32,054 nucleotides of DNA from Candidatus Caenarcanales bacterium (lineage in GTDB: Bacteria > Cyanobacteriota > Vampirovibrionia > Caenarcaniphilales > Caenarcanaceae). Under the pieces are notes generated by a model. That model was given only the letters and a program-made list of their open reading frames with translations, did not search any database and was not told the origin of the DNA. Location of the stretch: contig CANLFK010000003.1 of the NCBI GenBank assembly GCA_947489925.1, positions 1 through 32,054 of the forward strand, written 5' to 3'. Both the position numbers and the translations under genes were made by a program. Shown piece after piece: positions 25,359 to 32,054 of this stretch. The first letter of the stretch is position 1; each line of letters starts with the position of its first letter.

Positions 25359-25640
25359 TGTGAGTTCGATGAAAAGAAAATCTGAAAATGCTGATTGAAG
25401 CGAAACTTTGAAGCAATCACAATTGCAAGTCTCTCGCTAAAGAATTTTGTCTTTTCACCCCCAACCCCCTGAAAGTGGGCTATTAGAGAGTGGAGTTGGG
25501 AATTTAGACCTTGAAGACAGAAAATTTCAAACAGATTTATTGAGTGTCCCCTTCGGGGAATGGCTTAAGCCTAGGGGGCTAAGACTTGAATTCTTGAGAA
25601 GCTTTTTGTGTTTTTTATCTGTCGAACTCACATTAATTTA
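25351..25640. mobile_element. Inverted-repeat-bounded intergenic element (MITE-like)
   Basis: The 290-base stretch is bounded by a perfect 19-bp inverted repeat, TAAATTAATGTGAGTTCGA at 25351-25369 and its complement at 25622-25640. Each arm contains the stop codon of the convergent flanking gene. The inside looks richer in G and C than its surroundings and holds several foldable parts: CCCAAC/GTTGGG arms at 25460-25500, a TCCCC-TTC-GGGGA hairpin at 25547-25559 and a GGCTTAAGCC palindrome at 25562-25571. A short open frame on the plus strand starts at a TTG and has no family features, so I do not call it a gene. It could be a small non-autonomous element, an interspersed repeat or a bidirectional terminator. 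Confidence 0.5.
25547..25559. terminator. GC-rich hairpin TCCCC-TTC-GGGGA
   Basis: A five-pair perfect stem with a three-base loop lies between two convergent genes. There is no adjacent run of T on either strand, so it is an incomplete intrinsic terminator; it may instead be a structural part of the inverted-repeat element. Confidence 0.35.
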
Positions 25641-26519
25641 AGCTTCAAGAGACAAATACACTTTTCCTGAACCACTAAAACGAACCAAATTTCCTTCATC
25701 ATCATTTTTGGCTTCATCTAGTAATAAATCTCCTGTCCAAAAAACTATTTGAGAAGTTTCTATTTCTACCGAATTATTTGGAAATACTTCTAATTCATAA
25801 AAAGAGTCGCATTCGAGTAAGGCAATCGCTTTATTTAGTCTTAATTCGGTATAAGTTACTAAGTTAAAAGCTTTATTTTTAATTGGTGGAGATATTTCAA
25901 AAGTCCCCATTAAGGCTTGAAGATAAGCAATATTATTATTAGGCAAATATAACTTTTCATGCCTAAAGCTTTTGAGTCCCAAAATATTATTATTAGTGGC
26001 TAATCTTAAGCTACCCAAACCTTTGACTTCAGTCATCACAAAAGATTCGCCAGTTACTTGACTTTTAATAAAACCGCTAACTCCTCCACTTCTAACGCCA
26101 TAATATTCAACTGTCATTTTAGGATTTTGTTGTTTATAAGCCAAGCTACCAGGCAAAATTAATAATTGAGTATTTTCTTCTTTCTTTATAATTTCGGCTG
26201 AATAAACCTCAGACTGCTTATTTTTAAAGCGGAAAATAGAAATATGATTTTTACCAAAAGCCAATTCAGAAACTAATTGCATTCTCACACCAAACGAATT
26301 ATTGCTAGCTGGTAAATCTTTTATTTGATTTTGATTAAGATTCTGATTTTGGCTTTGAGACCGTTCTTTCAGAATTTGCGGTAAACTATTATTTTCAATA
26401 GAAGGTGATTGCACAATTATTTGATCATTAATAAGTTCTTGAATAGCTTCTAACTCTTTTGTTGATAGTTCAATATCTGTATTAGTTTTCTGCTGAGCTG
26501 TTTGAAAATTTATATCCAT
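25638..26519 (-). CDS. Divergent AIM24-family protein with an N-terminal extension
   Basis: This 293-residue protein has the AIM24-type fold from about residue 75 on. The stretch TGESFVMTEVKGLGSLRLATN aligns with NGESFFQQHIEANRGAGDV of the first family member at 20879-21616, and the ends VRFSGSGKVYLSLEA and FSGNGKVYVCSR also match. The glycine-rich middle of the other protein is replaced by polar and hydrophobic residues (PNNNIAYLQALMGTFEIS). The first 75 residues are a polar, Gln/Asn-rich, partly coiled extension (KTNTDIELSTKELEAIQEL; SQSQNQNLNQNQ). No signal peptide is visible. The gene ends inside one arm of the inverted-repeat element. Confidence 0.72.
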   Translation of the reverse strand: MDINFQTAQQKTNTDIELSTKELEAIQELINDQIIVQSPSIENNSLPQILKERSQSQNQNLNQNQIKDLPASNNSFGVRMQLVSELAFGKNHISIFRFKNKQSEVYSAEIIKKEENTQLLILPGSLAYKQQNPKMTVEYYGVRSGGVSGFIKSQVTGESFVMTEVKGLGSLRLATNNNILGLKSFRHEKLYLPNNNIAYLQALMGTFEISPPIKNKAFNLVTYTELRLNKAIALLECDSFYELEVFPNNSVEIETSQIVFWTGDLLLDEAKNDDEGNLVRFSGSGKVYLSLEA

Positions 26520-26598
26520 AATTAAAAATTTAGCTTAATTAAAATCAAAATCAGTTATTTAAAACATAATTCCCAAAATATTAAAATTTGCGTTCAGG

Positions 26599-26613
26599 TA
26601 ATTAGTCTAATTA
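26599..26613. promoter_or_regulatory. 15-base palindrome TAATTAG-T-CTAATTA upstream of the second AIM24 gene
   Basis: This perfect odd palindrome lies 80 bases before the AIM24-like start in a 216-base intergenic region whose rest I cannot assign. It could be an operator, though AT-rich palindromes arise easily by chance. Confidence 0.25.
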
Positions 26614-26735
26614 ACCAAGAAAAACCTAAAATTTTAGAACTAAAAATCGTATTTCAGATTGTTTATTGTAAATCTTTTAAATAAAGCTTTTTTTTAAGGT
26701 GGCTTTAAGTTAAAATTAATTTCTGTTATTTATTT

Positions 26736-26810
26736 GCGGATGTAATTCAGTGGTAGAATGTCAGCCTTCCAAGCTGAACGTCGTGGGTTCGAGTCCCATC
26801 GTCCGCTCCA
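26736..26810 (+). tRNA. tRNA-Gly (anticodon UCC), CCA encoded
   Basis: Acceptor GCGGATG pairs imperfectly with CGTCCGC (one G-T pair), D arm ATTCAGTGGTAGAAT, anticodon stem TCAGC/GCTGA with loop CTTCCAA giving UCC, T arm GTGGG-TTCGAGT-CCCAT, discriminator T. The terminal CCA is encoded at 26808-26810, unlike the two tRNA-Arg genes. It ends 15 bases before an aminotransferase gene. Confidence 0.95.
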
Positions 26811-26825
26811 GATTAAAATTGTAAA

Positions 26826-27953
26826 ATGCAAATTCCCTTTATAAACTTAAGAGTAGAGCCAGACTTCAATCCAAAAGTTAAAACTCGATGGGAACAATCC
26901 TTAGAAAAAAGCCAATTTATTGCTGGTGAAGCCCTAATTGAATTAAATCATAAAATATTAGACTTTACAAAAGCGAAAAACTTTATTGCTTGTGCTAATG
27001 GAACTGATGCTTTGCAAATTGCCTTGAGAGCGGTTGGAGTTGGTATTAATGATTGTGTTTTATTGCCAGATTTTACTTTTTGGGCAACATATGAAGCGGT
27101 AATTAATGTTGGTGCTAGACCCGTGATGGTTGATATTTGCCCTCAAGATTTTCAGATGGACTTTGATTTGTTTTTAATTGCCATTGAAAAATATTCTCCG
27201 AAAGCCATTATTTTGGTGCATTTATATGGTTGGTGTTCAATTCGTTTGGCAGAATTTAGAGAATTTTGTAAAGTAAAAAATATTTATTTAATCGAAGATG
27301 GAGCTCAAGCAATAGGTTCTTTTTATCAGGGAAAACCGATTTTTGAAAATGCTTTTATTGCTACCACTTCTTTTTATCCAGCTAAAGTTTTAGGAGCAGC
27401 TGGTGATGGTGGTGGGATTTTTACCAATAATGCTGAAATTGCTCAAATCTGTACACAATTATCTAATCATGGTCGCAGTTCACATTATGGACATCAATTC
27501 GTTGGCTGGAATTCTCGTTTAGATGAAGTTCAAGCTCATTATTTAGTTGTGGCTTTAGATTATTTGGCTTTGCGGATTGAATCGAGAAAAAATAGCGAAA
27601 AAAAATATTTAGAATTTCAATCTAATTTTGCAAGTAATAAAGTTTTACCTTTAGAAATGAAAGCCGCTCCATCAGAGATTAATAGTAATGGTTATTTACA
27701 AGTTAGTTTGTCAAAAACTTCATATAAAGAATTATCAGACCAATTAAAAATAAAGGGCATTAACTGCGGAAATGTATATCCAAGCCCAATGTCTGCTCAA
27801 ATAGGTGCTGGTGAGTTAAATGAATTAGTTACCAAAGACAAAATCACTTATGAAATTTGCAATCGTATAATTAATTTGCCTTTATTTCCTTATATGCACG
27901 ACGAAGAAATTAATTATGTTTGTCAAAGTCTTTCTGATTTATGCAAAACCTAA
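26826..27953 (+). CDS. DegT/DnrJ/EryC1-family sugar aminotransferase
   Basis: The 375-residue protein is a PLP-dependent aminotransferase that would put an amino group on a nucleotide sugar for surface glycans. The PLP Lys is 187 in SFYPAKVLGAAGDGG, Asp 158 in LIEDGAQAIG binds the pyridine nitrogen, and the N-terminal IPFINLR and ANGTDALQIALRA are family motifs. The SFYPAK-LG-GDGG form is found in WbpE/ArnB-like enzymes that act on UDP- or dTDP-keto sugars. The exact sugar cannot be told. It starts right after tRNA-Gly with no neighbouring sugar genes on the same strand; the ABC exporter at 12.6-14.2 kb could use its product. Confidence 0.93.
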   Translation: MQIPFINLRVEPDFNPKVKTRWEQSLEKSQFIAGEALIELNHKILDFTKAKNFIACANGTDALQIALRAVGVGINDCVLLPDFTFWATYEAVINVGARPVMVDICPQDFQMDFDLFLIAIEKYSPKAIILVHLYGWCSIRLAEFREFCKVKNIYLIEDGAQAIGSFYQGKPIFENAFIATTSFYPAKVLGAAGDGGGIFTNNAEIAQICTQLSNHGRSSHYGHQFVGWNSRLDEVQAHYLVVALDYLALRIESRKNSEKKYLEFQSNFASNKVLPLEMKAAPSEINSNGYLQVSLSKTSYKELSDQLKIKGINCGNVYPSPMSAQIGAGELNELVTKDKITYEICNRIINLPLFPYMHDEEINYVCQSLSDLCKT

Positions 27954-27996
27954 TCATAATCCAGACAATCAAATCATTATTTAATTTATATGGTAT

Positions 27997-28425
27997 TTAA
28001 GGGTGAGCAATTTGCCAGTTATCCAAACTTCCTTGATAAAGATCAAAGGTTAAAAGACTTGCATTTTTTTGCATACTGTCGAATAATTCACCTTGCAGTC
28101 TTTTTCTTTGCTCCAGACTAGACTCAGCATTAGATTTTGATAATTCAGTAAAACCTGTCAATTTTTCAAGCAAAGCCTGTTTTTGTTTTTCTAGTGGCTC
28201 TATTTTCATTGCAATGATTTTTTCTGTCTCTTCTTTTGAGACTTTACCATTTTTTTGTGCTTGCTGTATTATGAGTTTACGAGTTGTTTCAATTTTTGCA
28301 ATTACACTGCCTAGCTCAGCATTTACTTGTGCTAAACCTTGATTATTTTTTGGTCCTGGTGCGGCATTATCTATTGTTTTAGCTATGTCATAATAATTTT
28401 TGGTGTCATAATTTGGGTAACTCAT
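27997..28425 (-). CDS. Coiled-coil hypothetical protein, second of a pair
   Basis: I do not recognise this 142-residue protein. After a short Tyr/Asn-rich N-terminus (YPNYDTKNYYD) it is mostly helical and charged, with heptad-like stretches from about residue 35 to 75 (VNAELGSVIAKIETTRKLII) and 78 to 120 (EPLEKQKQALLEKLTGF). It has no signal peptide and no Cys. It has a strong AGAGGA ribosome-binding sequence before the ATG, which most genes in the window lack. It follows its partner gene after 14 bases, and the pair looks like an operon. A shared assembly or cargo function is possible. Confidence 0.7.
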   Translation of the reverse strand: MSYPNYDTKNYYDIAKTIDNAAPGPKNNQGLAQVNAELGSVIAKIETTRKLIIQQAQKNGKVSKEETEKIIAMKIEPLEKQKQALLEKLTGFTELSKSNAESSLEQRKRLQGELFDSMQKNASLLTFDLYQGSLDNWQIAHP

Positions 28426-28439
28426 AATAATTTCCTCTA

Positions 28440-28796
28440 TTAAGCAAGGCTTAAGTTTGTTGGAATTAAACCTGTTGCGATCTGTTGAAGGTTTGTGGCT
28501 ATTTTAATATTGTTGTCTAGTAGTCCTTTCACTGTTGCAACAGTGGCTTCAATTTTTTGTTTTAAAATAGCTAAAAGCTCTTGTTTTTCTTTCATTAATT
28601 CAACATCTCGAGGAGCTTTACTATTAGTAAGTTTGCCAATTTCTGCTTCTAATCCAGTGATTTTCGCTATTAAATTTGCCAGCTGAGACTTGGGGTTTGT
28701 GGAATTGTCATCAGCTCTTACATCTGTTTTTTCAGTGGCGGCTTTAGTTCGTTCAATAACTCTAGTCAAATCCCTATCAATAATAGTAGTAGCCAT
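28440..28796 (-). CDS. Helical hypothetical protein, first of a pair
   Basis: I chose the ATG at 28796 because a GAGG sequence lies eight bases upstream; a start at 28838 would add 14 residues with no ribosome-binding support. The 118-residue protein begins MATTIIDRDLTRVIERTK, then has a polar spacer with KTDVRADDNSTNPKS and a long helix with coiled-coil character from about 37 to 90 (LANLIAKITGLEAEIGKL; LMKEKQELLAILKQKI). The end is Leu/Ile/Asn-rich (NNIKIATNLQQIATGLIP). No known domain is evident. It lies immediately before the other coiled-coil gene on the same strand, divergent from pstC. Confidence 0.7.
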   Translation of the reverse strand: MATTIIDRDLTRVIERTKAATEKTDVRADDNSTNPKSQLANLIAKITGLEAEIGKLTNSKAPRDVELMKEKQELLAILKQKIEATVATVKGLLDNNIKIATNLQQIATGLIPTNLSLA

Positions 28797-28919
28797 AAAA
28801 TTAACCTCAGTAAAATATATAAGTTTATTAAAATACAATTTTTATCTTTACAAATAGACAAGTAAAAGTCGGGGAAATAATAAATATTAAATGAATTTTT
28901 TTTAAGACAGCTTATAAAT

Positions 28920-28949
28920 TTGACAATATGAGAAACTTTTATTGAAAAT
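28920..28949 (+). promoter_or_regulatory. Possible promoter of pstC-pstA
   Basis: A consensus -35 TTGACA at 28920-28925 is followed after 18 bases by GAAAAT at 28944-28949, a fair -10. It lies 31 bases before the pstC start. No recognisable Pho box is present next to it, so phosphate control is not supported by sequence here. Confidence 0.4.
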
Positions 28950-28979
28950 TAAAAAATAAAATTAAGTAAATTCTAATAA

Positions 28980-29912
28980 ATGAAAAGCTTTTCACTAATA
29001 AAGAAAAATCAAAATCTAGTTTTCAGCAATTTATTTGATCATTTTTTTTCTAATATATTTAAATTTAGCCTGATTATTACCGTTATTTCATTGGTTTTAA
29101 TTTTGCTTTATGTTTTTTGGAATGGCTTGCAATTATTTGACAAAGTATCACCAATTGACTTTTTCACCAAAATAAATTGGGAGCCAGTTGGTCGAAAAGA
29201 ATTTGGCATTTTGCCTATGATTATTTCCTCTTTTTATATTACTTTGGTTTCAGTCATTATTAGTGCTCCAATTGGTATTTGCTGTGCTATTTATGCTGTT
29301 GAACTAGCAAATGATTCACTGCAAAAATTAATTCAGGTTTCAGTACAAATTTTGGCTGGTACTCCTTCCGTAATTTTTGGACTTTTAGGTTTATCTTTAA
29401 TTACTCCTTGGATTCAGACAATTTCACCAGTACCAGGTTTATCAATTTTGGCGGCTATTATAATTTTGTCTATTATGATTTTGCCAACTATTATTAGTAT
29501 TTCCCAAGATGCGATTCAAAGCGTCCCTAAAGAGTTCAAGCAAGCAAGTTTGGCTTTAGGAGCTACGCATTATCAAACAATTTTTAAAGTTATTTTGCCA
29601 ATTGCTAAGTCTGGTATTGTTACGGCTATTGTTTTGGCTATTAGCAGGGCTTTTGGTGAGGCTATGGCGGTTAAAATGGTAATTGGTAATATACAGACTA
29701 TGCCAAATTTTGATTCTAGCCATTGGTTTGGCTTACTTAGTCCCGCCAGAACTTTAACTACTAATATTATCGGAGATATTGAATATGCTCGTGAGGGTTC
29801 ACATTTGCAAGCTTTATTTGCGACTGGCACAATTTTATTTTTAGTTATTATGATTGTGAATTATTTTGCTTATTTAGTTCGTTATTCCAAAAAACCAAAT
29901 TTACTCAAATAA
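28980..29912 (+). CDS. pstC: Phosphate ABC transporter permease PstC
   Basis: PstC is one of two membrane subunits of the high-affinity phosphate importer. The 310-residue protein has about six transmembrane helices, an early NWEPVGRKEFGILPMI segment typical of PstC, PIGICCAIYAVELA in TM2-3, QILAGTPSVIFGLLGLSL, and the EAA loop IQSVPKEFKQASLALGATHY that contacts the ATPase. It also keeps the RAFGEAMAVKMVIGN stretch of the family. PstA follows after seven bases. The binding protein PstS and ATPase PstB are not next to it in this window, which splits the usual pstSCAB order. Confidence 0.95.
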   Translation: MKSFSLIKKNQNLVFSNLFDHFFSNIFKFSLIITVISLVLILLYVFWNGLQLFDKVSPIDFFTKINWEPVGRKEFGILPMIISSFYITLVSVIISAPIGICCAIYAVELANDSLQKLIQVSVQILAGTPSVIFGLLGLSLITPWIQTISPVPGLSILAAIIILSIMILPTIISISQDAIQSVPKEFKQASLALGATHYQTIFKVILPIAKSGIVTAIVLAISRAFGEAMAVKMVIGNIQTMPNFDSSHWFGLLSPARTLTTNIIGDIEYAREGSHLQALFATGTILFLVIMIVNYFAYLVRYSKKPNLLK

Positions 29913-29919
29913 AAAAACA

Positions 29920-30831
29920 ATGACAAAAGCATTTTTACAAAAAAGCCAAAATATCTGCACAAAAAATAATAGACTAAAAGAAAAAGTGGCTTTTGGTTTT
30001 CTGTTTTTCTGTGCATTTTTGGTACTTTGTTTATTAGGTTTAACTTTAATTTATATATTTTCTAAGGGTTTAAAAGAGGCTTTTTCTTGGCATTATTTAT
30101 TTTCTGCCCCAATGGGCGGTCGCTCTGATACTGGTGGAATTCTTTATCCTTTAATTGGTACTTTGTATTTAATCTTGGGTGCTTTGGCAATAGCCGCTCC
30201 TATTGGTATTTCATCTGCTATTTATCTTAATGAATATGCTGACCAAAATTCTAAGTATATAAAAACAGCTCGTTTTGCAATTGATAGTTTGGCGGGAATT
30301 CCTTCGGTAATTTATGGTTTATTTGGCTTGGCTTTTTTTGTTAGTTTTTTAAGCTTTAAACATTCTTTGCTTTCTGGCTCTTTGAGCGTTGGTATTATGA
30401 TTTTACCTTTAATTATCAGAACAGCTGAAGAAGCAATTAAAAGTATTCCTCAATCTTACCGAGACGCTAGTTATGCTTTAGGAGCGAATAAAGTTCAAAC
30501 TATTTTTAAAGTAGTTTTGCCAAGTTCAATCTCGGGAATTTTAACTGGAATTATGCTAAGTATTGGGCGAGCTATCTCTGAATCAGCGGTTTTAATTTTG
30601 GCGGCTGGCGGTAGCATAACAGCTTTACCAAGATTATTTGGCTTTGATTTCCCTTTTGTTTTACCAGACTCTGGCAGAACTTTGGCTGTGCATTTATACT
30701 ATCAGGCGACTAGTTATGATGCTGGTGAAAAAGTCTTTGCAACGGCTGTTGTTTTAATTGTTTTAGTTTTAATTCTTAATTTGGTGGCTTTTTTCAGCTT
30801 TGGCAAAAAGTTTTCAATTCGTGGCAAATAA
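29920..30831 (+). CDS. pstA: Phosphate ABC transporter permease PstA
   Basis: PstA pairs with PstC to form the phosphate channel. The 303-residue protein has a short cytoplasmic N-terminus (RLKEKVAFGF), about six transmembrane helices, the PstA-typical TGGILYPLIGTLYLILGA and LNEYADQNS segments, and the EAA loop IKSIPQSYRDASYALGANK, followed by SIGRAISESAVLILAAGG. Codons for residues 223-258 lie in a 110-base stretch that is repeated exactly at the window end. No pstB follows; the next gene is on the opposite strand and ends 24 bases past the pstA stop. Confidence 0.95.
   Translation: MTKAFLQKSQNICTKNNRLKEKVAFGFLFFCAFLVLCLLGLTLIYIFSKGLKEAFSWHYLFSAPMGGRSDTGGILYPLIGTLYLILGALAIAAPIGISSAIYLNEYADQNSKYIKTARFAIDSLAGIPSVIYGLFGLAFFVSFLSFKHSLLSGSLSVGIMILPLIIRTAEEAIKSIPQSYRDASYALGANKVQTIFKVVLPSSISGILTGIMLSIGRAISESAVLILAAGGSITALPRLFGFDFPFVLPDSGRTLAVHLYYQATSYDAGEKVFATAVVLIVLVLILNLVAFFSFGKKFSIRGK
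30585..30694 (+). repeat. 110-base direct repeat, copy 1 (inside pstA)
   Basis: The sequence from AGCGGTTTTA to TGGCTGTGCATT is identical to 31945-32054, offset by 1360 bases. This copy is inside an intact pstA frame, so it is the native one. Confidence 0.95.
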
Positions 30832-30854
30832 TAAATTAAAGTCAAGGGCTTTCA

Positions 30855-31865
30855 CTAAGCGGGAATTTCTGCATAATCGATTCTCAAAAAGTATTTAGCA
30901 AAATCATTGTAGGTTACCGTTATGGGCTTTTTGGTATCGTGCGGGTCTTCAAGCACAATTTCTTTTTTGTCAGGGTTTACTTCTTTCAGTGCGTACGCAT
31001 GAGCAGTATGAATTTTCTTTTCTGGATCAATAAAATCACCTGAAACAGAAGAAATTCCTTTGCTAGCAACAGTAGCTGGAGATTTTTGATTATTAAAGTT
31101 ATTTAAAAAATCCAAGGTTGTAGGGTTTATTACAAAATTTTTACTACTATCCACGATGATAGTTTCTTTTATGCCCTCTATCTTCTTGCCTATAAAATTG
31201 AAGAGTGAGTTTAATGGATTTACCGAATAAGCCCATAATGGTTTTTCAACTGACTCTACTTGGCTAATTGGGAGAGTATTTGTTTTCCATGGCGTTAATG
31301 CTAAAAAAGCTTCATTGCCCTTTCCTCCCTCTAATTTTTCAGATTGAGTTTTATTTTGATCCCACAAAAAGCGGTCTGGTCGTGTTTTGCTAAATGCTAT
31401 TTCCAAAAGAGATACTAAATTAATTGAAATGTTTCCGCATTGTAGTTCTAGGTTGTCTGTAGCAGAAGCAGTTGGTTCTCCTTTATCGTCTTTGAGGATT
31501 GTCATTACTTCTTTTACTGAAACTACAACGGGTTTTCCAAACATAGTTATATTAAAACTCTCAATAATTTGCTTCTCTGGATGCCTAGGATCTTTTGCAT
31601 AATTAGGTATTATTGAATCTGATAGATGTTTTCTTCCTTCTTCCGAAAAACATAAGGCATTAATTCCCGACAAAAAGAAACAATCTCCAAAGCCCCCTTG
31701 GGTTATTTCCAAATAATCAGTCCCTATTGGTTTTTGAGAGAAGAGTTCTCCAGCTTTGTATAATTTGGGTTTTTCAGTGGGTGTTTTTGATTGCTTAACA
31801 AAAAAGCTAGAGAAATCTGCTTTCTGACTGGAGGTAGAGTTAAGTTTATTGTCTGAAAGTCCCAC
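30855..31865 (-). CDS. Calpain-like (C2-type) cysteine protease
   Basis: The 336-residue protein has the calpain catalytic pattern: the Cys box QGGFGDCFFLSGINAL with Cys 62, equivalent to QGxLGDCWFL in calpains, and the His box HTAHAYALKEV with His 289. The Asn of the third box (NPWG) is replaced by Asp 307 in LEDPHD. The first 45 residues are polar and likely disordered, and there is no signal peptide or calcium-binding extra domain. Bacterial calpain-like proteins are scattered and mostly uncharacterised. The GTG start is supported by AAGGA eight bases upstream. It lies alone on the minus strand, ending just after pstA. Confidence 0.8.
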   Translation of the reverse strand: MGLSDNKLNSTSSQKADFSSFFVKQSKTPTEKPKLYKAGELFSQKPIGTDYLEITQGGFGDCFFLSGINALCFSEEGRKHLSDSIIPNYAKDPRHPEKQIIESFNITMFGKPVVVSVKEVMTILKDDKGEPTASATDNLELQCGNISINLVSLLEIAFSKTRPDRFLWDQNKTQSEKLEGGKGNEAFLALTPWKTNTLPISQVESVEKPLWAYSVNPLNSLFNFIGKKIEGIKETIIVDSSKNFVINPTTLDFLNNFNNQKSPATVASKGISSVSGDFIDPEKKIHTAHAYALKEVNPDKKEIVLEDPHDTKKPITVTYNDFAKYFLRIDYAEIPA

Positions 31866-31944
31866 TTGATAGTTCCTTACTGCTGGTAATCCCTTTAATT
31901 AAATTATGTATTTTTATAGTTAAGTTTTTGTTAGCTTGGAACTT

Positions 31945-32054
31945 AGCGGTTTTAATTTTGGCGGCTGGCGGTAGCATAACAGCTTTACCAAGATTATTTG
32001 GCTTTGATTTCCCTTTTGTTTTACCAGACTCTGGCAGAACTTTGGCTGTGCATT
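31945..32054 (+). repeat. 110-base direct repeat, copy 2 (window end), truncated pstA fragment
   Basis: This is an exact copy of 30585-30694 that begins abruptly 79 bases upstream of the calpain-like gene and stops at the window edge. Its reading frame matches pstA but has no upstream start or promoter. It may be a duplicate produced by the assembly at a contig end rather than a real partial gene. Confidence 0.9.

Noticed and set aside
25447-25641. Open frame of 64 codons within the inverted-repeat element
   Set aside because: It begins at a TTG, runs through hairpins and the repeat arm, and has no domain or ribosome-binding site.
28860-28979. Pho box upstream of pstC
   Set aside because: I found no paired PHO-box-like direct repeats with the right spacing, only AT-rich sequence and a possible promoter.

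Overview
The window looks like chromosomal DNA from an AT-rich bacterium with a two-membrane envelope. It carries an RND efflux pump, a Wzm/Wzt-type O-antigen or capsule exporter, PstC/PstA phosphate permeases, a TatA pore protein, and secreted lipocalin-like and M23 peptidase proteins. Genes are tightly packed, often with 1-8 base overlaps and frequent convergent pairs. TGA is a normal stop (the RND gene ends in TGA). Many starts lack a clear Shine-Dalgarno sequence and a few use TTG or GTG. No rRNA, phage or CRISPR array is present. Lineage cannot be fixed from sequence alone; an uncultured, metagenome-derived genome (for example a non-photosynthetic relative of Cyanobacteria) would fit, but this is a low-confidence inference.

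Layout. 1-782 (minus): the 5' end of a nitrilase-superfamily amidase cut by the window edge, and a HigB/HigA-like toxin-antitoxin pair. 902-2539 (minus): lysS, divergent from 2691-6286 (plus), an RND pump gene overlapping ruvC. 6469-9568 (minus): a compact tatA - sprT-like - purL - membrane protein cluster. 9851-10642 (plus): a YmdB-type phosphodiesterase convergent with ilvB (10646-12520, minus). 12646-15888 (minus): metK - DUF937 - ABC-2 permease - ABC ATPase. 16086-19946 (plus): aspS - dprA - a tyrosine-recombinase-like protein lacking all catalytic residues, converging on nadD and a CDGSH iron-sulfur gene (19928-20716, minus). 20879-23078 (minus): an AIM24-family protein, two tRNA-Arg genes and a CrtC/AttH-type secreted lipocalin-like protein. 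23209-25358 (plus): an orphan acidic protein, an M23 peptidase and a secreted calcium-loop protein. 25351-25640: a structured intergenic element with perfect 19-bp inverted ends. 25638-26519 (minus): a second, divergent AIM24-family protein. 26736-27953 (plus): tRNA-Gly and a sugar aminotransferase. 27997-28796 (minus): two coiled-coil orphan genes. 28980-30831 (plus): pstC-pstA. 30855-31865 (minus): a calpain-like cysteine protease.

Most of the window is housekeeping: translation, purine, NAD, SAM and branched-chain amino acid synthesis, and recombination. The accessory material is concentrated in 18-32 kb. The best candidates for something undescribed are the catalytically dead recombinase next to dprA, the two AIM24 proteins (one with an in-frame stop followed by a plausible C-terminal tail), the inverted-repeat-bounded intergenic element, and the calpain-like and coiled-coil genes around pstCA. 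The last 110 bases exactly repeat an internal part of pstA, which should be treated as a probable assembly artefact until shown otherwise.
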